A stretch of DNA of 64,000 nt from Sphingopyxis macrogoltabida (GTDB taxonomy: Bacteria; Pseudomonadota; Alphaproteobacteria; Sphingomonadales; Sphingomonadaceae): assembly GCF_001314325.1 (NCBI RefSeq), contig NZ_CP009429.1:4092501-4156500 (forward strand). Reading direction: 5' to 3'. Positions 16,503 to 25,903 of this stretch are shown here, in pieces. Below the pieces are notes generated by a model. That model was not told the origin of the DNA and searched no databases. It worked only from the letters and a program-made list of their open reading frames with translations. How positions within the stretch are numbered: the stretch's first letter is position 1; each line of letters starts with the position of its first letter. The translations under genes and the position numbers were made by a program.

Positions 16503-17618
16503 ATGGACGTATCGGGACAAAAGGACACCGTCGCCCGGCTGCTTGGCTATCTAGAAAGCGACCCTGCCAATGTCGCATTGCTGCGCGACTGTGCGGCTGC
16601 GGCGATGGCGGCAGGCGATGTTGCGACCGCCGACGACTGCTATACAAGGCTCGAACGGGCGGCCGGGCTCAGTGACGTCGAAAGCTCGGCTGCAGGCCTC
16701 GCGGCGATGCGGAACGGGCGGCAAGCGCGCGCGATCGCGCTGTTCGCGGCTCTGGCCGATACCCATTCGGACGATATAGCGGTCCGGTTCAACCTCGCCT
16801 GGAGCCTGGCGCTCGACCGGCAGTTCGAGCGCGCGGCGGCGCTGCTCGACGAGGCGACGGTGGCGGCGCTGCCGCAGGCGGCGATGCTCGACCTGCAATT
16901 GGCGCATGAACGCGGCGACTTCGACGGCGCCGCCGAGAAGCTGCTGCCCTATCTGACGGCGCACGGTGACTATGCGCCGCTGCAGGCGGCAGCGTCGGTG
17001 CTTGCGATGGATCTCGACGACGAGGTGCTGGCACGACAGGCCGCCATCGCCGGCGGCGAGCATCCCGATGCGTTGACGACGCTCGGCACCCTGCTCCTTG
17101 GCGACGGCGACAGCGAGACGGCGCATTCGCTGCTCGATCGCGCACTGGCGCAAAACGACAGGTCGCCAAGGGCGTGGATTGGTCTTGGTCTCGCCAATCT
17201 GAGCCTTGGCGCGACCGACGAAGCTCTGCGCCAGATCGACCATGGCGCTGAGCTTTTCGAGGATCATCTCGGTAGCTGGATCGCCGCGGGTTGGGCACAT
17301 CTGATTGCCGGCAACCGCGAGGGCGCGGCGGCGCGATTCGAAAAGGCGATGGCGCTCGACGACAGTTTCGCCGAATGCCACGGGTCGCTCGCGACGATAC
17401 AGGTATTGGCGGGCGAGATCGAGGCGGCGGAGCGCAGCATCGCGGTGGCCTTCCGGCTCGATCGCCAATGTTTTTCCGCCGCCTTCGCCCGGGTGCTCGT
17501 TGCCGCCGCCCAAGGCGATGGCGAGCAGGCCGGCCGCATCTTGGATCGCGCGCTCGACCAGCCGCTCGACGATCAGGGGCGGACGCTGCGGCAATTGCTG
17601 GGTCGGCTCGCCCGATAG
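16503..17618 (+). CDS. TPR-repeat protein of the flagellar cluster
   Basis: A 371-residue soluble protein composed of tetratricopeptide-like helical pairs (for example VRFNLAWSLALDRQFERAAALL, AWIGLGLANLSLGATDEALRQI, AAGWAHLIAGNREGAAARFEKAMAL). No signal peptide or membrane segment is present. It starts 43 bases after flhA on the same strand, with AAGGA upstream of ATG. TPR proteins beside flagellar export genes often act as assembly or chaperone factors, but no specific ortholog is recognised. It ends tail-to-tail with the small leftward gene at 17644. Confidence 0.75.
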   Translation: MDVSGQKDTVARLLGYLESDPANVALLRDCAAAAMAAGDVATADDCYTRLERAAGLSDVESSAAGLAAMRNGRQARAIALFAALADTHSDDIAVRFNLAWSLALDRQFERAAALLDEATVAALPQAAMLDLQLAHERGDFDGAAEKLLPYLTAHGDYAPLQAAASVLAMDLDDEVLARQAAIAGGEHPDALTTLGTLLLGDGDSETAHSLLDRALAQNDRSPRAWIGLGLANLSLGATDEALRQIDHGAELFEDHLGSWIAAGWAHLIAGNREGAAARFEKAMALDDSFAECHGSLATIQVLAGEIEAAERSIAVAFRLDRQCFSAAFARVLVAAAQGDGEQAGRILDRALDQPLDDQGRTLRQLLGRLAR

Positions 17619-17643
17619 CGCGAAGCCATTCGCCGCACGCCAA

Positions 17644-17988
17644 TTATTCGCGCAAGTCGCGCCGCGCGGCACCCAGCAAAGCTTTTCCGGCATCGTCGTT
17701 CGCAAGCAGATCGACGATGCGCGATACGAGCTGCTGGAATTTGGGATCGTTGACCAAAGCTTCGCCGAATTCCTCGAGCAGCAGACCCTGGATCAGCGAT
17801 CGATCGATATCTTCGTCGCCGAGCGCTTCCAGCTGGGCGAGAGCGCGGACGCGATGGATGCTTGAGGCGTCCTTACCGGCTAGTTCGCCGGATTTCTGCG
17901 ATTTTCTGCCTTTCTTGAGCGCGGCCGCCCGTTCCAGCTTCTGGCGCAGCAGAATGATGATGTGGTCGGAGGCCGAAATCCGGGTCAT
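17644..17988 (-). CDS. Small hypothetical protein of the flagellar cluster
   Basis: A 114-residue charged, helix-rich protein (ILLRQKLERAAALKKGRKSQKS, then RSLIQGLLLEEFGEALVNDPKFQQLVSRIVDLLAN). No membrane segment or known catalytic motif is visible. It lies 15 bases downstream of a TPR protein gene and in the same leftward unit as a broken sigma gene. The second half, with LLLEEFGEALVNDPKF, looks like a small regulator or chaperone fold, but the family was not recognised. Confidence 0.6.
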   Translation of the reverse strand: MTRISASDHIIILLRQKLERAAALKKGRKSQKSGELAGKDASSIHRVRALAQLEALGDEDIDRSLIQGLLLEEFGEALVNDPKFQQLVSRIVDLLANDDAGKALLGAARRDLRE

Positions 17989-18003
17989 ACGCCGGTCGTC
18001 CGG

Positions 18004-18564
18004 TCAATGATGGGTCGCGCCGGGCGACACTTGGCCCAGCAGGAAAGAGGTCGCCGATTCATCTTCGCCGCCGTCTGCCGTTCCGCCGTTGAGCGCCTTG
18101 CGGCATTCAGCGACCAGCAAGCCGATATCGTGGTTCATCGGCAGGTTGTCCTGATTGAGCGCGATGCCCGCCTCGAACTGCGCTATCGCGGCGGCGAATT
18201 CGTCGCGGATGAGATGGGTCAGACCGTCGACAAAACGCCGAAGATAATTTTCCGTAGGTAACTTGAGCAACGGCCCCCAGGTCGAAAGGGCACGGTCGGC
18301 TTCGCCCGAGGTCAATTCGAAGAAGCCGAGCTGATAACGAGCCAGCGCATAGTCGGGTGCGAGTTCCACCGCCTTCTGCAGTGATCGATGCGCTTCGATC
18401 GCCCGCTGCTTGCCAGCGAGGGTCGAGCCGCGCAGGAAATGCAGCCGCGGATCCTCGGGGAAGAGACTGAGCTGGCGTTCGATCTTTTCGATGTCCCGGC
18501 TGTCGTCGCCGCGAATATCTTCGATCAGCGCCGCAAGATCCCGATCGCTGCATAGCTTGCTCAT
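18004..18564 (-). CDS. TPR-containing protein
   Basis: About 186 residues. ATG 18564 (MSKLCSDRDL) is chosen because AAGGGA lies six bases upstream; an ATG at 18570 (MTMSK) is nearly as good. Helical repeats are visible: PRLHFLRGSTLAGKQRAIEA, AVELAPDYALARYQLGFFEL and EFAAAIAQFEAGIALNQDN, a TPR fold without signal peptide. It starts shortly after the end of the broken sigma gene and precedes the small hypothetical gene, forming one leftward unit. A role in flagellar assembly or regulation is inferred only from position. Confidence 0.7.
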   Translation of the reverse strand: MSKLCSDRDLAALIEDIRGDDSRDIEKIERQLSLFPEDPRLHFLRGSTLAGKQRAIEAHRSLQKAVELAPDYALARYQLGFFELTSGEADRALSTWGPLLKLPTENYLRRFVDGLTHLIRDEFAAAIAQFEAGIALNQDNLPMNHDIGLLVAECRKALNGGTADGGEDESATSFLLGQVSPGATHH

Positions 18565-18575
18565 CGTCATTCCCT

Positions 18576-19281
18576 TCATCCTGCTTTGGCCAGGCGCCCG
18601 TGTAGTCGACCAAGCGCACGCCCGTGCAATTGCGAAATACGCCCGTTCGAGAGACCTAGCGCGACCGCGATCTGGCGAAAACCGACCCCGTTCAGATAAT
18701 GTTGCCGAACGATAAAGGCTTCGTTTGGCGGCAGGTTGTCGATCGCCTCGCGCAGCAGAAATTCCGTCTGTTTCCACGCGAGCGTATCATAAGCGGTCGG
18801 CTCGGCAGTTCCGATCTGTTCGATTTCGCTTTGCCGCCATTCCTCAAGGATCATGCCGATCGCGAGCGTTGCGGTCAGCTTGGACAACTCCTGCAGGGGA
18901 CTGGCGGCGTCCTCTCGCCGCTCGGCCATGAGCGACTTCAGCCGTTCTCGCTCCGTCCGCCGGCGATAGCCCGCATTGGCGACCGCTTCGCTATATTTGC
19001 CGAGCCCGTTGGCAATGCTGCCAACGATACGGGGGCGCGCGAAGGCGCGAAAAGGGACCGCACGCAGCGGCTCGAAGCGGTCGATCGCCTGATTCCTCGA
19101 ACGCGGCGCGCTCGACGAGATCGAGATCTATATGTTTCCGGAGTTGCTCGGCGGCGGCAGCCCGCTCTTTCCAGCCGCCGGATTTCGCAGCAGCCCACGG
19201 CTGATCCAAGCGAAGGCGCTCGATAGAGGATGCGTCCGTCTTCACTATCGGTTCGATTGAAACGATAGGCGGTGGGCTCAC
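18576..19281 (-). pseudogene. fliA: FliA-like sigma-70 family factor, frameshifted
   Basis: The last 117 codons (from 18929) encode sigma region 4 (LPPNEAFIVRQHYLNGVGFRQIA, then GLSNGRISQLHGRAL). The same frame continues upstream with a clear sigma-28 region 2 (AIDRFEPLRAVPFRAFARP, RIVGSIANGLGKYSEAV) but meets a TAG near 19128 without any start codon. The missing N-terminus (HIDLDLVERAAFEE) continues in the +1 frame to a GTG at 19281. One extra base around 19087-19092 separates the two, and the join also lacks about three residues relative to typical FliA. Total span fits a 234-residue FliA. It is a pseudogene unless there is frameshifting or a sequence error. Confidence 0.65.
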
Positions 19282-19480
19282 GTCATGGCCGAGCGGTACA
19301 CCGCGAACGTTCGCTTTTCTCGGGTGGGCGATCTGACCTCAAACGGCCATCACACCCCTTCCGTTGATTTTCACCGCAGCCTTGATCACCGGCGATAAGT
19401 GCGCGGGTGGCGGACTTTTCAGGCCGGACGCCGATGTTCTCCGGCCGCATTGCAGTCGTAGGCGTTCAATGCCGTTTTGG

Positions 19481-20794
19481 TCATTCCAGCGCTTCACGGC
19501 TTGGCTGAGCCGACGGCAGGAAGGCTTTCGACAGTCCATGATATAGTCGCTCGCGCGAGACGAGGGCGCTGACCGCATCGGCAATCAGGGCCGTGGCAAA
19601 TAGCGGCAACACCATCCCGCGGCTTGCCGTCGTCTCCGTTATGATGATCACGGCGGTGAGCGGCGCGCGGACAACGCCCACGAAATAGGCGGCCATGCCC
19701 AGAACAACGATCGCCCCAGGCGGCGCGTCGAATAACGGCGCGAGAAGGCTGCCGAGGCCGGCCCCTACCGACAGCGACGGCGCAAATATGCCTCCGGGCG
19801 TGCCGCCCACAGCCGTCGCAAGTGTCGCGACGAATTTGGCAGCGCCGAACCAGGACGACGCCGCTTCGCCCTCTACCATCCCGCGGGTTGTATCATAGCC
19901 TGTGCCCCAAGAGTTTCCTGTCACGACACCGATGATGGCGACAAGCATCCCGCAGCCGAGGGCAAGCCGCACCGGGCGGGCACGCAGCGCGACCAGTATC
20001 GGGCTCTGCGATTTCGCGAAGCCCAGAACGGAGCGGGAAAAAAGTCCACCTGCGATCCCGCCGCACAGCGCCACGACCGGGACAACAGCGAGCGTCTCGC
20101 CAAGCGCGAGGCTGTGGCGCATGGCGCCGAAATAGACATAATCCCCCGATATCCCGAGGCTGACGAACCCGGCGACCATCACGGCGGCCATCACCAGGAC
20201 CGCGACCTTCTGCTCATAGGCGGCGGCAAGCTCCTCGATCGCGAATGCGACACCCGCCAAGGGTGTGTTGAACGCCGCCGAGACGCCTGCGGCCCCGCCG
20301 GCCAAGAGCACGCCGGAAGTAATCGGCACGCGCAGGAACCGATGGACGGCGACCATGATCGCGGCGCTGATCTGCACCGTCGGGCCTTCGCGGCCGACCG
20401 AGCCTCCGCTCACAAGCATCGCGAGCGTCAGCACAAATTTTGCGATGGCCGAACGGAGAGATACGAGGGGGCTGTTGGCCGACCGCTCGGGATCGCGCGC
20501 CGCTGCGATGACCTGCGGTATCCCCGATCCGCGAACTTCGGGAAACCATCTGGTCGTGAGCCAAGCCCCCAACGCAAAAACTGCAGGCGTGACTACAAGC
20601 GGTGCGAGCGGCCAGCGCGCGACCATTGCGGCGAATGCCCCCTGCATCTGATCGCCGAGCTTCGCAAACAGCAGCGCGACGAGCCCAAGAAGCACGGCGC
20701 CCAAGCCGGTCGCGAGACGCCGACGAGCGACCGGGATCATTTCTTCGGCCGCGGCGGGCAGCGAACGGCCGCGCAAGTATCGAATCAGGGACAT
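19481..20794 (-). CDS. clcA: ClC-family chloride channel/transporter
   Basis: A 437-residue polytopic membrane protein. The three selectivity-filter motifs are present in order: GSGIPQ, GREGP (SGGSVGREGPTVQ, containing the gating Glu) and GGIFAP (GGTPGGIFAPSLSVGA). The start is ATG 20794 without a strong ribosome site. ClC proteins exchange chloride and protons or conduct chloride and can assist volume or pH regulation. It lies 87 bases downstream of a ProP-like symporter in an ectoine region, so a part in osmotic adaptation is plausible but not shown. Confidence 0.92.
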   Translation of the reverse strand: MSLIRYLRGRSLPAAAEEMIPVARRRLATGLGAVLLGLVALLFAKLGDQMQGAFAAMVARWPLAPLVVTPAVFALGAWLTTRWFPEVRGSGIPQVIAAARDPERSANSPLVSLRSAIAKFVLTLAMLVSGGSVGREGPTVQISAAIMVAVHRFLRVPITSGVLLAGGAAGVSAAFNTPLAGVAFAIEELAAAYEQKVAVLVMAAVMVAGFVSLGISGDYVYFGAMRHSLALGETLAVVPVVALCGGIAGGLFSRSVLGFAKSQSPILVALRARPVRLALGCGMLVAIIGVVTGNSWGTGYDTTRGMVEGEAASSWFGAAKFVATLATAVGGTPGGIFAPSLSVGAGLGSLLAPLFDAPPGAIVVLGMAAYFVGVVRAPLTAVIIITETTASRGMVLPLFATALIADAVSALVSRERLYHGLSKAFLPSAQPSREALE

Positions 20795-20881
20795 GGGGAT
20801 AATGCTTGGCCCATTCCGGCCCGTGCCTCCACCCTGCGGCCGATACCCATCAATTCGAAGCGCAGGACTTGCTGGGGAAAA

Positions 20882-22234
20882 TCATGGCGCCGATCCAGAT
20901 CCTGCTTTTGGTGCAAAGGGATTTTCGCGCAGCGAACGGCCGGCCGTTTCAGGCATGTAGCGCAGCGCGACGAGCCCGACGACGCAGGCCAGCATCATAT
21001 AATAAGCAGGCATCAGCGGGTCGCCGGTCAGGCTGATCAGGCCGCTGCCGACGATGGGTGCCGTACCGCCGAAGATCGACGTCGAAATATTATACGCAAT
21101 GGCGAAGCCTGCGAAGCGCACCGCGGTCGGGAACATCGCCGGAAAGGTCGCCGAGATCGTCGCGAGCTGCGGCACGTAGAGCAGACCGAGCGCCAAGAAC
21201 CCGGCTATGGCGCCGGCAAAGCCGGTTCCGATCAGCATGTAGAGCGGTACGACAAGCAGCAGTAGGCCGATCAGCGACCACCGCCACATCGGCCGCCGGC
21301 CGACCCGGTCGGACAGCGCTCCCGCGAACGGGAGAAAGATCATCATGAAGACCATGCCGATGATCGGTACGAGCAGCGCTTCCTCGTTCGACAGGCCGAT
21401 ACGACGCTGGAGATAGGTCGGCATATAGCTCAGCAGCGAATAGTTGACGACGTTGAGCGCGACGACGAGTCCGCCGACGACCAGCAGCGGGCGCCAGTAA
21501 TTGCGCGCGAGCGTCGCAAGCCCGGGCGGCTTGCGTGCTTCGACTGCGGCCATTTCCTCGCGGAAAATCGGCGTGTCCTCCATTTTCGAGCGCACATACA
21601 TGCCGATCAACCCGATCGGTCCCGCGATCAGGAAAGGAATGCGCCAGCCCCATTCGTGCATCGCCTGATCGCCGAGGTGCAGCGAATAGCCGAGCATCAG
21701 CGCCGCGCCGAAGGAAAAGCCCGCGAGCGTCCCGAATTCGAGGAAGCTGCCATAGAAGCCCCGCCGGTCGTCGGGCGCATATTCGGCCATGAAGGTCGCC
21801 GCGCCGCCATATTCGCCGCCGGTCGAAAAGCCCTGAAGCATGCGGAGGATGATCAGCAGCGTTGGCGCCCAGAAGCCGATGCTCTCATAAGAGGGGATCA
21901 GCCCGACCGCAAAGGTCGCGCCCGCCATCAAGAGGATCGTCATCGCGAGCACCGACTTGCGCCCGATGCGGTCGCCGAGCGGTCCCCAGAACAGCCCGCC
22001 GAGCGGGCGGACGAGGAAGGATATGGCAAAGGTGGCGAGCGCGAACAGCACCGCTTCGTCGGTATCGCCCGGAAAGAGCGCGGCCGAAATATAGGTCACG
22101 CCATAGGCGTAGATGCCATAGTCGAACCATTCGACGGCATTGCCCAGCGCCGAAGCACCGACCGCGCGATGCAGCGGCGAGGGCTCACGAAAGGGCGGCG
22201 GATGCCCGGGGGCGTGGATGACGGGTTTATCCAT
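20882..22234 (-). CDS. MFS transporter, ProP-like (metabolite:H+ symporter family), probable osmolyte uptake
   Basis: A 450-residue protein with 12 membrane segments. GNAVEWFDYGIYAYG, RPLGGLFWGPLGDRIGRKS and LRMLQGFSTGGEYGGA are hallmarks of the metabolite:H+ symporter family that includes the proline/betaine carrier ProP. A ProP-type C-terminal coiled coil is not evident. The start overlaps the preceding MFS gene by eight bases, placing it in the ectoine operon, so uptake or recapture of ectoine or other compatible solutes is the most likely function; an organic-acid cargo cannot be ruled out. Confidence 0.82.
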   Translation of the reverse strand: MDKPVIHAPGHPPPFREPSPLHRAVGASALGNAVEWFDYGIYAYGVTYISAALFPGDTDEAVLFALATFAISFLVRPLGGLFWGPLGDRIGRKSVLAMTILLMAGATFAVGLIPSYESIGFWAPTLLIILRMLQGFSTGGEYGGAATFMAEYAPDDRRGFYGSFLEFGTLAGFSFGAALMLGYSLHLGDQAMHEWGWRIPFLIAGPIGLIGMYVRSKMEDTPIFREEMAAVEARKPPGLATLARNYWRPLLVVGGLVVALNVVNYSLLSYMPTYLQRRIGLSNEEALLVPIIGMVFMMIFLPFAGALSDRVGRRPMWRWSLIGLLLLVVPLYMLIGTGFAGAIAGFLALGLLYVPQLATISATFPAMFPTAVRFAGFAIAYNISTSIFGGTAPIVGSGLISLTGDPLMPAYYMMLACVVGLVALRYMPETAGRSLRENPFAPKAGSGSAP

Positions 22235-23495
22235 GGGTCACCTGTTGTTGGGGTTGCTCTGTCGAAGCGGCGGCGGATTCAGGGCCCGCCGGATCGAGCA
22301 GCGCGGCGACGGGCGTCGTGCGCGGGAGAATCTGGAAATCCTGTTGCCGGTCGGCGGGGACGGGAGGGCGTATCGCTGCGCGCCATATTCCGAAGGTGAA
22401 CATGACAGCAGACGCCAGCGCGATGAAAAGAAAGAGGCCGCCGGCGCCGATCATAGACATCGAGGCGGCCGCGCCGAGTGGACCGAGTGCCGCGCCGGAA
22501 GAATAGACGAGCACCAGTTGACCACTTGCCGCAACCCGCTCGGCGGGAAGGAGGCGGTCATTCGCATAGGCGACGCAGAGCGGATAGAGCGCGAAGCTCA
22601 ACCCGCCGAAAGCGGCGCCCAGGCCAAAAAGGAGGATGCCTTGCGGTTGCGACGCGAGCGCGATGCTGATCATCCAGGTCGCGGCGAAACAAGCGAGGAT
22701 GACGCGCCGCCGGTCGTAGCGGTCGGACAGCCGTCCAAGCGGCCATTGCAGCGCGACGCCGCCGAGGATGACCGTTGTCATGAAAGCGGCAGTATCGGCG
22801 AGATCGAGACCGATCCGGCGAGCGTAGATGGCCGCCAAGCCATAGAATGCACCGAGAAGCAGGCCTGTAACGCCAGCGCCCGCAACCCCGAGCGGCGAGG
22901 CCTCGACAAGTCGCCGCAAAGGTACGGAAGCGGCATCCTCGAGCTGCGGCGCGGTGGCTCGCGTCAGGCAAACGGGGATGATCGCGAGCGAAATCAGGAT
23001 CGAGGCGAGTTCGAACGGGATTTGCGGCGCGCTATTTCCCGACCGCAATATGAGTTGGCCGAGCGCCTGTCCCGAATAGAGGGCGACCATATATCCGGCG
23101 AGCACCGCGCCGCGTGTCGCAGGTTCGGCGCGGTCGTTCAGCCAGCTTTCGACGCATATGAAGACACCCGCCACGCACAGCCCGTCGACGAAACGAAGCG
23201 CCATCCATAACGCGGGATGCTGAAGCAGCGCATAGGTGAGCGTGCTAGCCGACAGCAGCGCGACGAAGGCCGCGAAGGCGCGGATGTGACCGACCCGGCG
23301 CACGACCTCGCCGGCGCGCAGCGCGCCTAGAACCAACCCGCCAAAATAGGCGGTCGCGACGATGCCGATAATGATCGTCCCGCTGCCCGCGCGCTCGAGC
23401 CGCAGCCCGATCAGCGTCGACAGGAAGCCGCTGCCTGCCATCATCACGAAAATCGCGACCAGCAGGCTCCGTACGGGCAGGATCATTGCGAACAT
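22227..23495 (-). CDS. MFS transporter, YcaD-like
   Basis: A 422-residue major facilitator with 12 hydrophobic segments. GSGFLSTLIGLRLERAG at the N-terminus and FICVESWLNDRAEPATRG after helix four are typical of the YcaD/MFS group whose cargo is unknown. The C-terminus is a hydrophilic, Gln/Pro-rich tail of about 50 residues. It lies 21 bases after the aspartokinase gene and overlaps the ProP-like gene, so it is part of the ectoine operon. An efflux role, for instance for a solute, is only a guess. Confidence 0.8.
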   Translation of the reverse strand: MFAMILPVRSLLVAIFVMMAGSGFLSTLIGLRLERAGSGTIIIGIVATAYFGGLVLGALRAGEVVRRVGHIRAFAAFVALLSASTLTYALLQHPALWMALRFVDGLCVAGVFICVESWLNDRAEPATRGAVLAGYMVALYSGQALGQLILRSGNSAPQIPFELASILISLAIIPVCLTRATAPQLEDAASVPLRRLVEASPLGVAGAGVTGLLLGAFYGLAAIYARRIGLDLADTAAFMTTVILGGVALQWPLGRLSDRYDRRRVILACFAATWMISIALASQPQGILLFGLGAAFGGLSFALYPLCVAYANDRLLPAERVAASGQLVLVYSSGAALGPLGAAASMSMIGAGGLFLFIALASAVMFTFGIWRAAIRPPVPADRQQDFQILPRTTPVAALLDPAGPESAAASTEQPQQQVTHG

Positions 23496-23516
23496 CGGCC
23501 GTCCTCGGCCGCCGCA

Positions 23517-24956
23517 TCATGCGGCGCGCCGGTCCTCCGCGGCTTCGGCGGCATCTTCGACCAGCGTCTTGTGCAGCACGCGCACCGCCGCGTCGAAATC
23601 GCGGCTTCCGACGATGAACTGGACGTCGACGTTGCGGATCTGGTGCTGCATCGCGATCATGGCGATGCTGGCATCGTGGAGCGCGCGCAGCGCATCGGGC
23701 ACCAGCCCGGGGCGCGAGATGTCGCTGCCGATCGCTGCCACCATCGCCACCGGCTGTGCCGAGATGGCGGCCTCGGGATAGTCTTTCTGCAAGTCGGCGA
23801 TCACGCCTTTCACGGCGTCGGCGCTCGCCGACAGATAATGGGTGATCGTATTGGCGTTCGATGATTTGCTGACGATCCACAGGCGATGGCGCGTCAGCGC
23901 GTCGAGGATCGCGGCGTCGTAACCCTTCACCCCGACCATATCCTGTTCGAAGAAAGTCAGCGCCTGCATCTGGCGGATACCGGTGACGATCTCGACGCGC
24001 GGGACGTCGGATACATAATCGCCGGTGACCAGCGTGCCTTCATCCTCGCGGTCGAATGTGTTGCGTACGCGCAAGGGGATGTCGGTCTGGCGCAGGCCAC
24101 GTCCGGCGCCGGGATGGATCGCCTCCATTCCCAGATTGGCGAGCTGGTCGGCGACGTCATAGTTGGTCCGGCCGATCTTGCGCGCCTTGTCCTCGCCGAC
24201 CAGCTTCGGGTCGGCGCTCGACAGGTGGAATTCCTTGTGGATGATCGCCTCGCGCGCGCCGGTGAGGACGGCGAGCCGCGAGAAAGTCATTTCGGTATAG
24301 CCCCGCGCATAGCGGCGTACCATGCCGCCCTCGCAGCCGGCATAGCCGGTCACGATCGGAAGGGTGGTCGACAGGTCCATGCCCTTGAAGGTGTCGCCAA
24401 TCCGCGCGTCGAGGCTACGCAGGTCATCCTGATCCCATAATGTGAGGTCGACGAAGCGCGCGTTGACGTCGCGGTCGCGCAGCAGCAGCGCGGTGCTGTG
24501 CGCGCTGTGCGCTTCGCCGATGCCCGCGAGCAGCTCGCGCACCGTCATCAACTGCTCCTTGACGCAGAAGCGGCCGTGGCTGCGCAGCCGGGCAAGGTCG
24601 TCGAGGCAGGCGGTAACCGCCGCGATCCGCGCATCGATAAAGGTGTCCGCCTCGGCCCGGCCTTCAGGTCGGGCGAACATCTCCGCATTGCGTGCGCGCA
24701 TTGCGCTGCGGACCGCCTCCATCGCTTCGCGCCAGCCGTCCGGATCGTCGTCGGCGACGAAACGGCCATAGACGCCCGGCGCGCCGCTCTTTTTATTTTC
24801 GAGCAGCAGGTCGGTCATCCCGGCATACGCCGAGACAACAAAAATCCGGTTGTAGAGATCGCCGCCCGATCGGCCCGCGATCAGGACATTGTCGAACAGG
24901 GTCGCGGTCGCGGCCATTGAGGTGCCGCCGATCTTTTCCACGCTGTGCCCCGTCAT
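23517..24956 (-). CDS. ask: Ectoine-operon aspartate kinase (Ask_Ect)
   Basis: A 479-residue aspartokinase that makes aspartyl phosphate, the first step toward the ectoine precursor aspartate semialdehyde. The kinase core starts HSVEKIGGTSM and continues RIFVVSAYAGMTDLLLENKKSG, a segment diagnostic for the ectoine-linked type, and C-terminal ACT domains follow (VEIVTGIRQMQALTFFEQD, PVAMVAAIGSDIS). Ectoine operons often carry such a dedicated isozyme, considered less sensitive to lysine and threonine feedback. The ATG overlaps the ectD stop (ATGA). Confidence 0.95.
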   Translation of the reverse strand: MTGHSVEKIGGTSMAATATLFDNVLIAGRSGGDLYNRIFVVSAYAGMTDLLLENKKSGAPGVYGRFVADDDPDGWREAMEAVRSAMRARNAEMFARPEGRAEADTFIDARIAAVTACLDDLARLRSHGRFCVKEQLMTVRELLAGIGEAHSAHSTALLLRDRDVNARFVDLTLWDQDDLRSLDARIGDTFKGMDLSTTLPIVTGYAGCEGGMVRRYARGYTEMTFSRLAVLTGAREAIIHKEFHLSSADPKLVGEDKARKIGRTNYDVADQLANLGMEAIHPGAGRGLRQTDIPLRVRNTFDREDEGTLVTGDYVSDVPRVEIVTGIRQMQALTFFEQDMVGVKGYDAAILDALTRHRLWIVSKSSNANTITHYLSASADAVKGVIADLQKDYPEAAISAQPVAMVAAIGSDISRPGLVPDALRALHDASIAMIAMQHQIRNVDVQFIVGSRDFDAAVRVLHKTLVEDAAEAAEDRRAA

Positions 24957-25873
24957 GCCGCCATCGCCTCTGCCAGCGAGCCGCTTTCGATCCGCAGCGG
25001 TTCCGGATCGCCGCGATGGGCGAGGAACCAGGGACGTGCCTTATCTACGCCGAACGGCTTTTGAAGCCGGTTGCTGACCGCATTATAGACGAGAAAGGCG
25101 TTGGCGCGCGGGAAGGGGGTGATGTTGCCGTTCGATCCGTGCATCAGGTTGCAGTCGAACAATATCACCGTCCCCGGCTTGCCGGTCGGCGCGACGATGC
25201 CGTGCCTGTGCGCGAGCTCGGCGAGGCTCACCTCATCCGGGACACCATATTCCTGCTTCTTGAGCGAGCTGAGATAATGATCGTCAGGGGTTTCGCCGAC
25301 GCAGGTGAGATAGGTGCGGTGCGATCCCGGTATGACCATCAGCGGGCCGTTGTGCGGGGTGTTCTCGGCGAGCAGCACCGACATCGACAGCGCGCGCATG
25401 CGCGGCATACCGTCCTCGACATGCCAGGTCTCGAAATCGCTGTGCCAATAGAATTCCCGGCCTTTGAAACCGGGCTTATAATTGAGGCGCGACTGGTGGA
25501 TATAAACCTCGTCGCCGAGCAGGAAGCGCGCGATGTCGGCGAGCCGCGCGTCGGCGCAGAGCCGCGCCATCACGCGGCTCTGCGCGTGAATTTCGAAGAT
25601 CGATCGAATTTCGTTGCTTTGCGGCTCCGTCACGATCGTTTCGCTATCGAGCGCGGCCGGATCGGCGAGCAGGCCGCCTGCGGCCCGTTGCAGAAAAGCG
25701 ACCTCTTCGTCCGAGAAGATATCCTCGAGCACGATATAGCCGTCGCGGTCGAACTGCGCCGCTTGGGCTGGGCTGATCGGTGCGTCATTGCTCCAGTCGC
25801 TATGGATAACGGGGTCCTGCCGCGGCCGCATCTCTGCTTCGGCCGCGTGGCGCGAGGGGTAGAGGTCTTGCAT
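24953..25873 (-). CDS. ectD: Ectoine hydroxylase EctD
   Basis: A 306-residue Fe(II)/2-oxoglutarate dioxygenase that converts ectoine to 5-hydroxyectoine. The EctD signature is intact: FYWHSDFETWHVEDGMPRMR, with WHSD giving two iron ligands, and the third His in LFDCNLMHGSNGN. The start is ATG 25873 with GGGAGG upstream. It follows ectC by 30 bases and overlaps ask, so the organism should make both ectoine and hydroxyectoine. Confidence 0.97.
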   Translation of the reverse strand: MQDLYPSRHAAEAEMRPRQDPVIHSDWSNDAPISPAQAAQFDRDGYIVLEDIFSDEEVAFLQRAAGGLLADPAALDSETIVTEPQSNEIRSIFEIHAQSRVMARLCADARLADIARFLLGDEVYIHQSRLNYKPGFKGREFYWHSDFETWHVEDGMPRMRALSMSVLLAENTPHNGPLMVIPGSHRTYLTCVGETPDDHYLSSLKKQEYGVPDEVSLAELAHRHGIVAPTGKPGTVILFDCNLMHGSNGNITPFPRANAFLVYNAVSNRLQKPFGVDKARPWFLAHRGDPEPLRIESGSLAEAMAA

Positions 25874-25903
25874 CGGACGCCTCCCTTTCTGTTTTTGTGA
25901 TGG

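Noticed and set aside
18576..18929. A short intact sigma factor starting at 18929
   Set aside because: It would lack regions 2 and 3, yet region 2 continues upstream in the same frame without a start codon, so it is the tail of a broken FliA-like gene.
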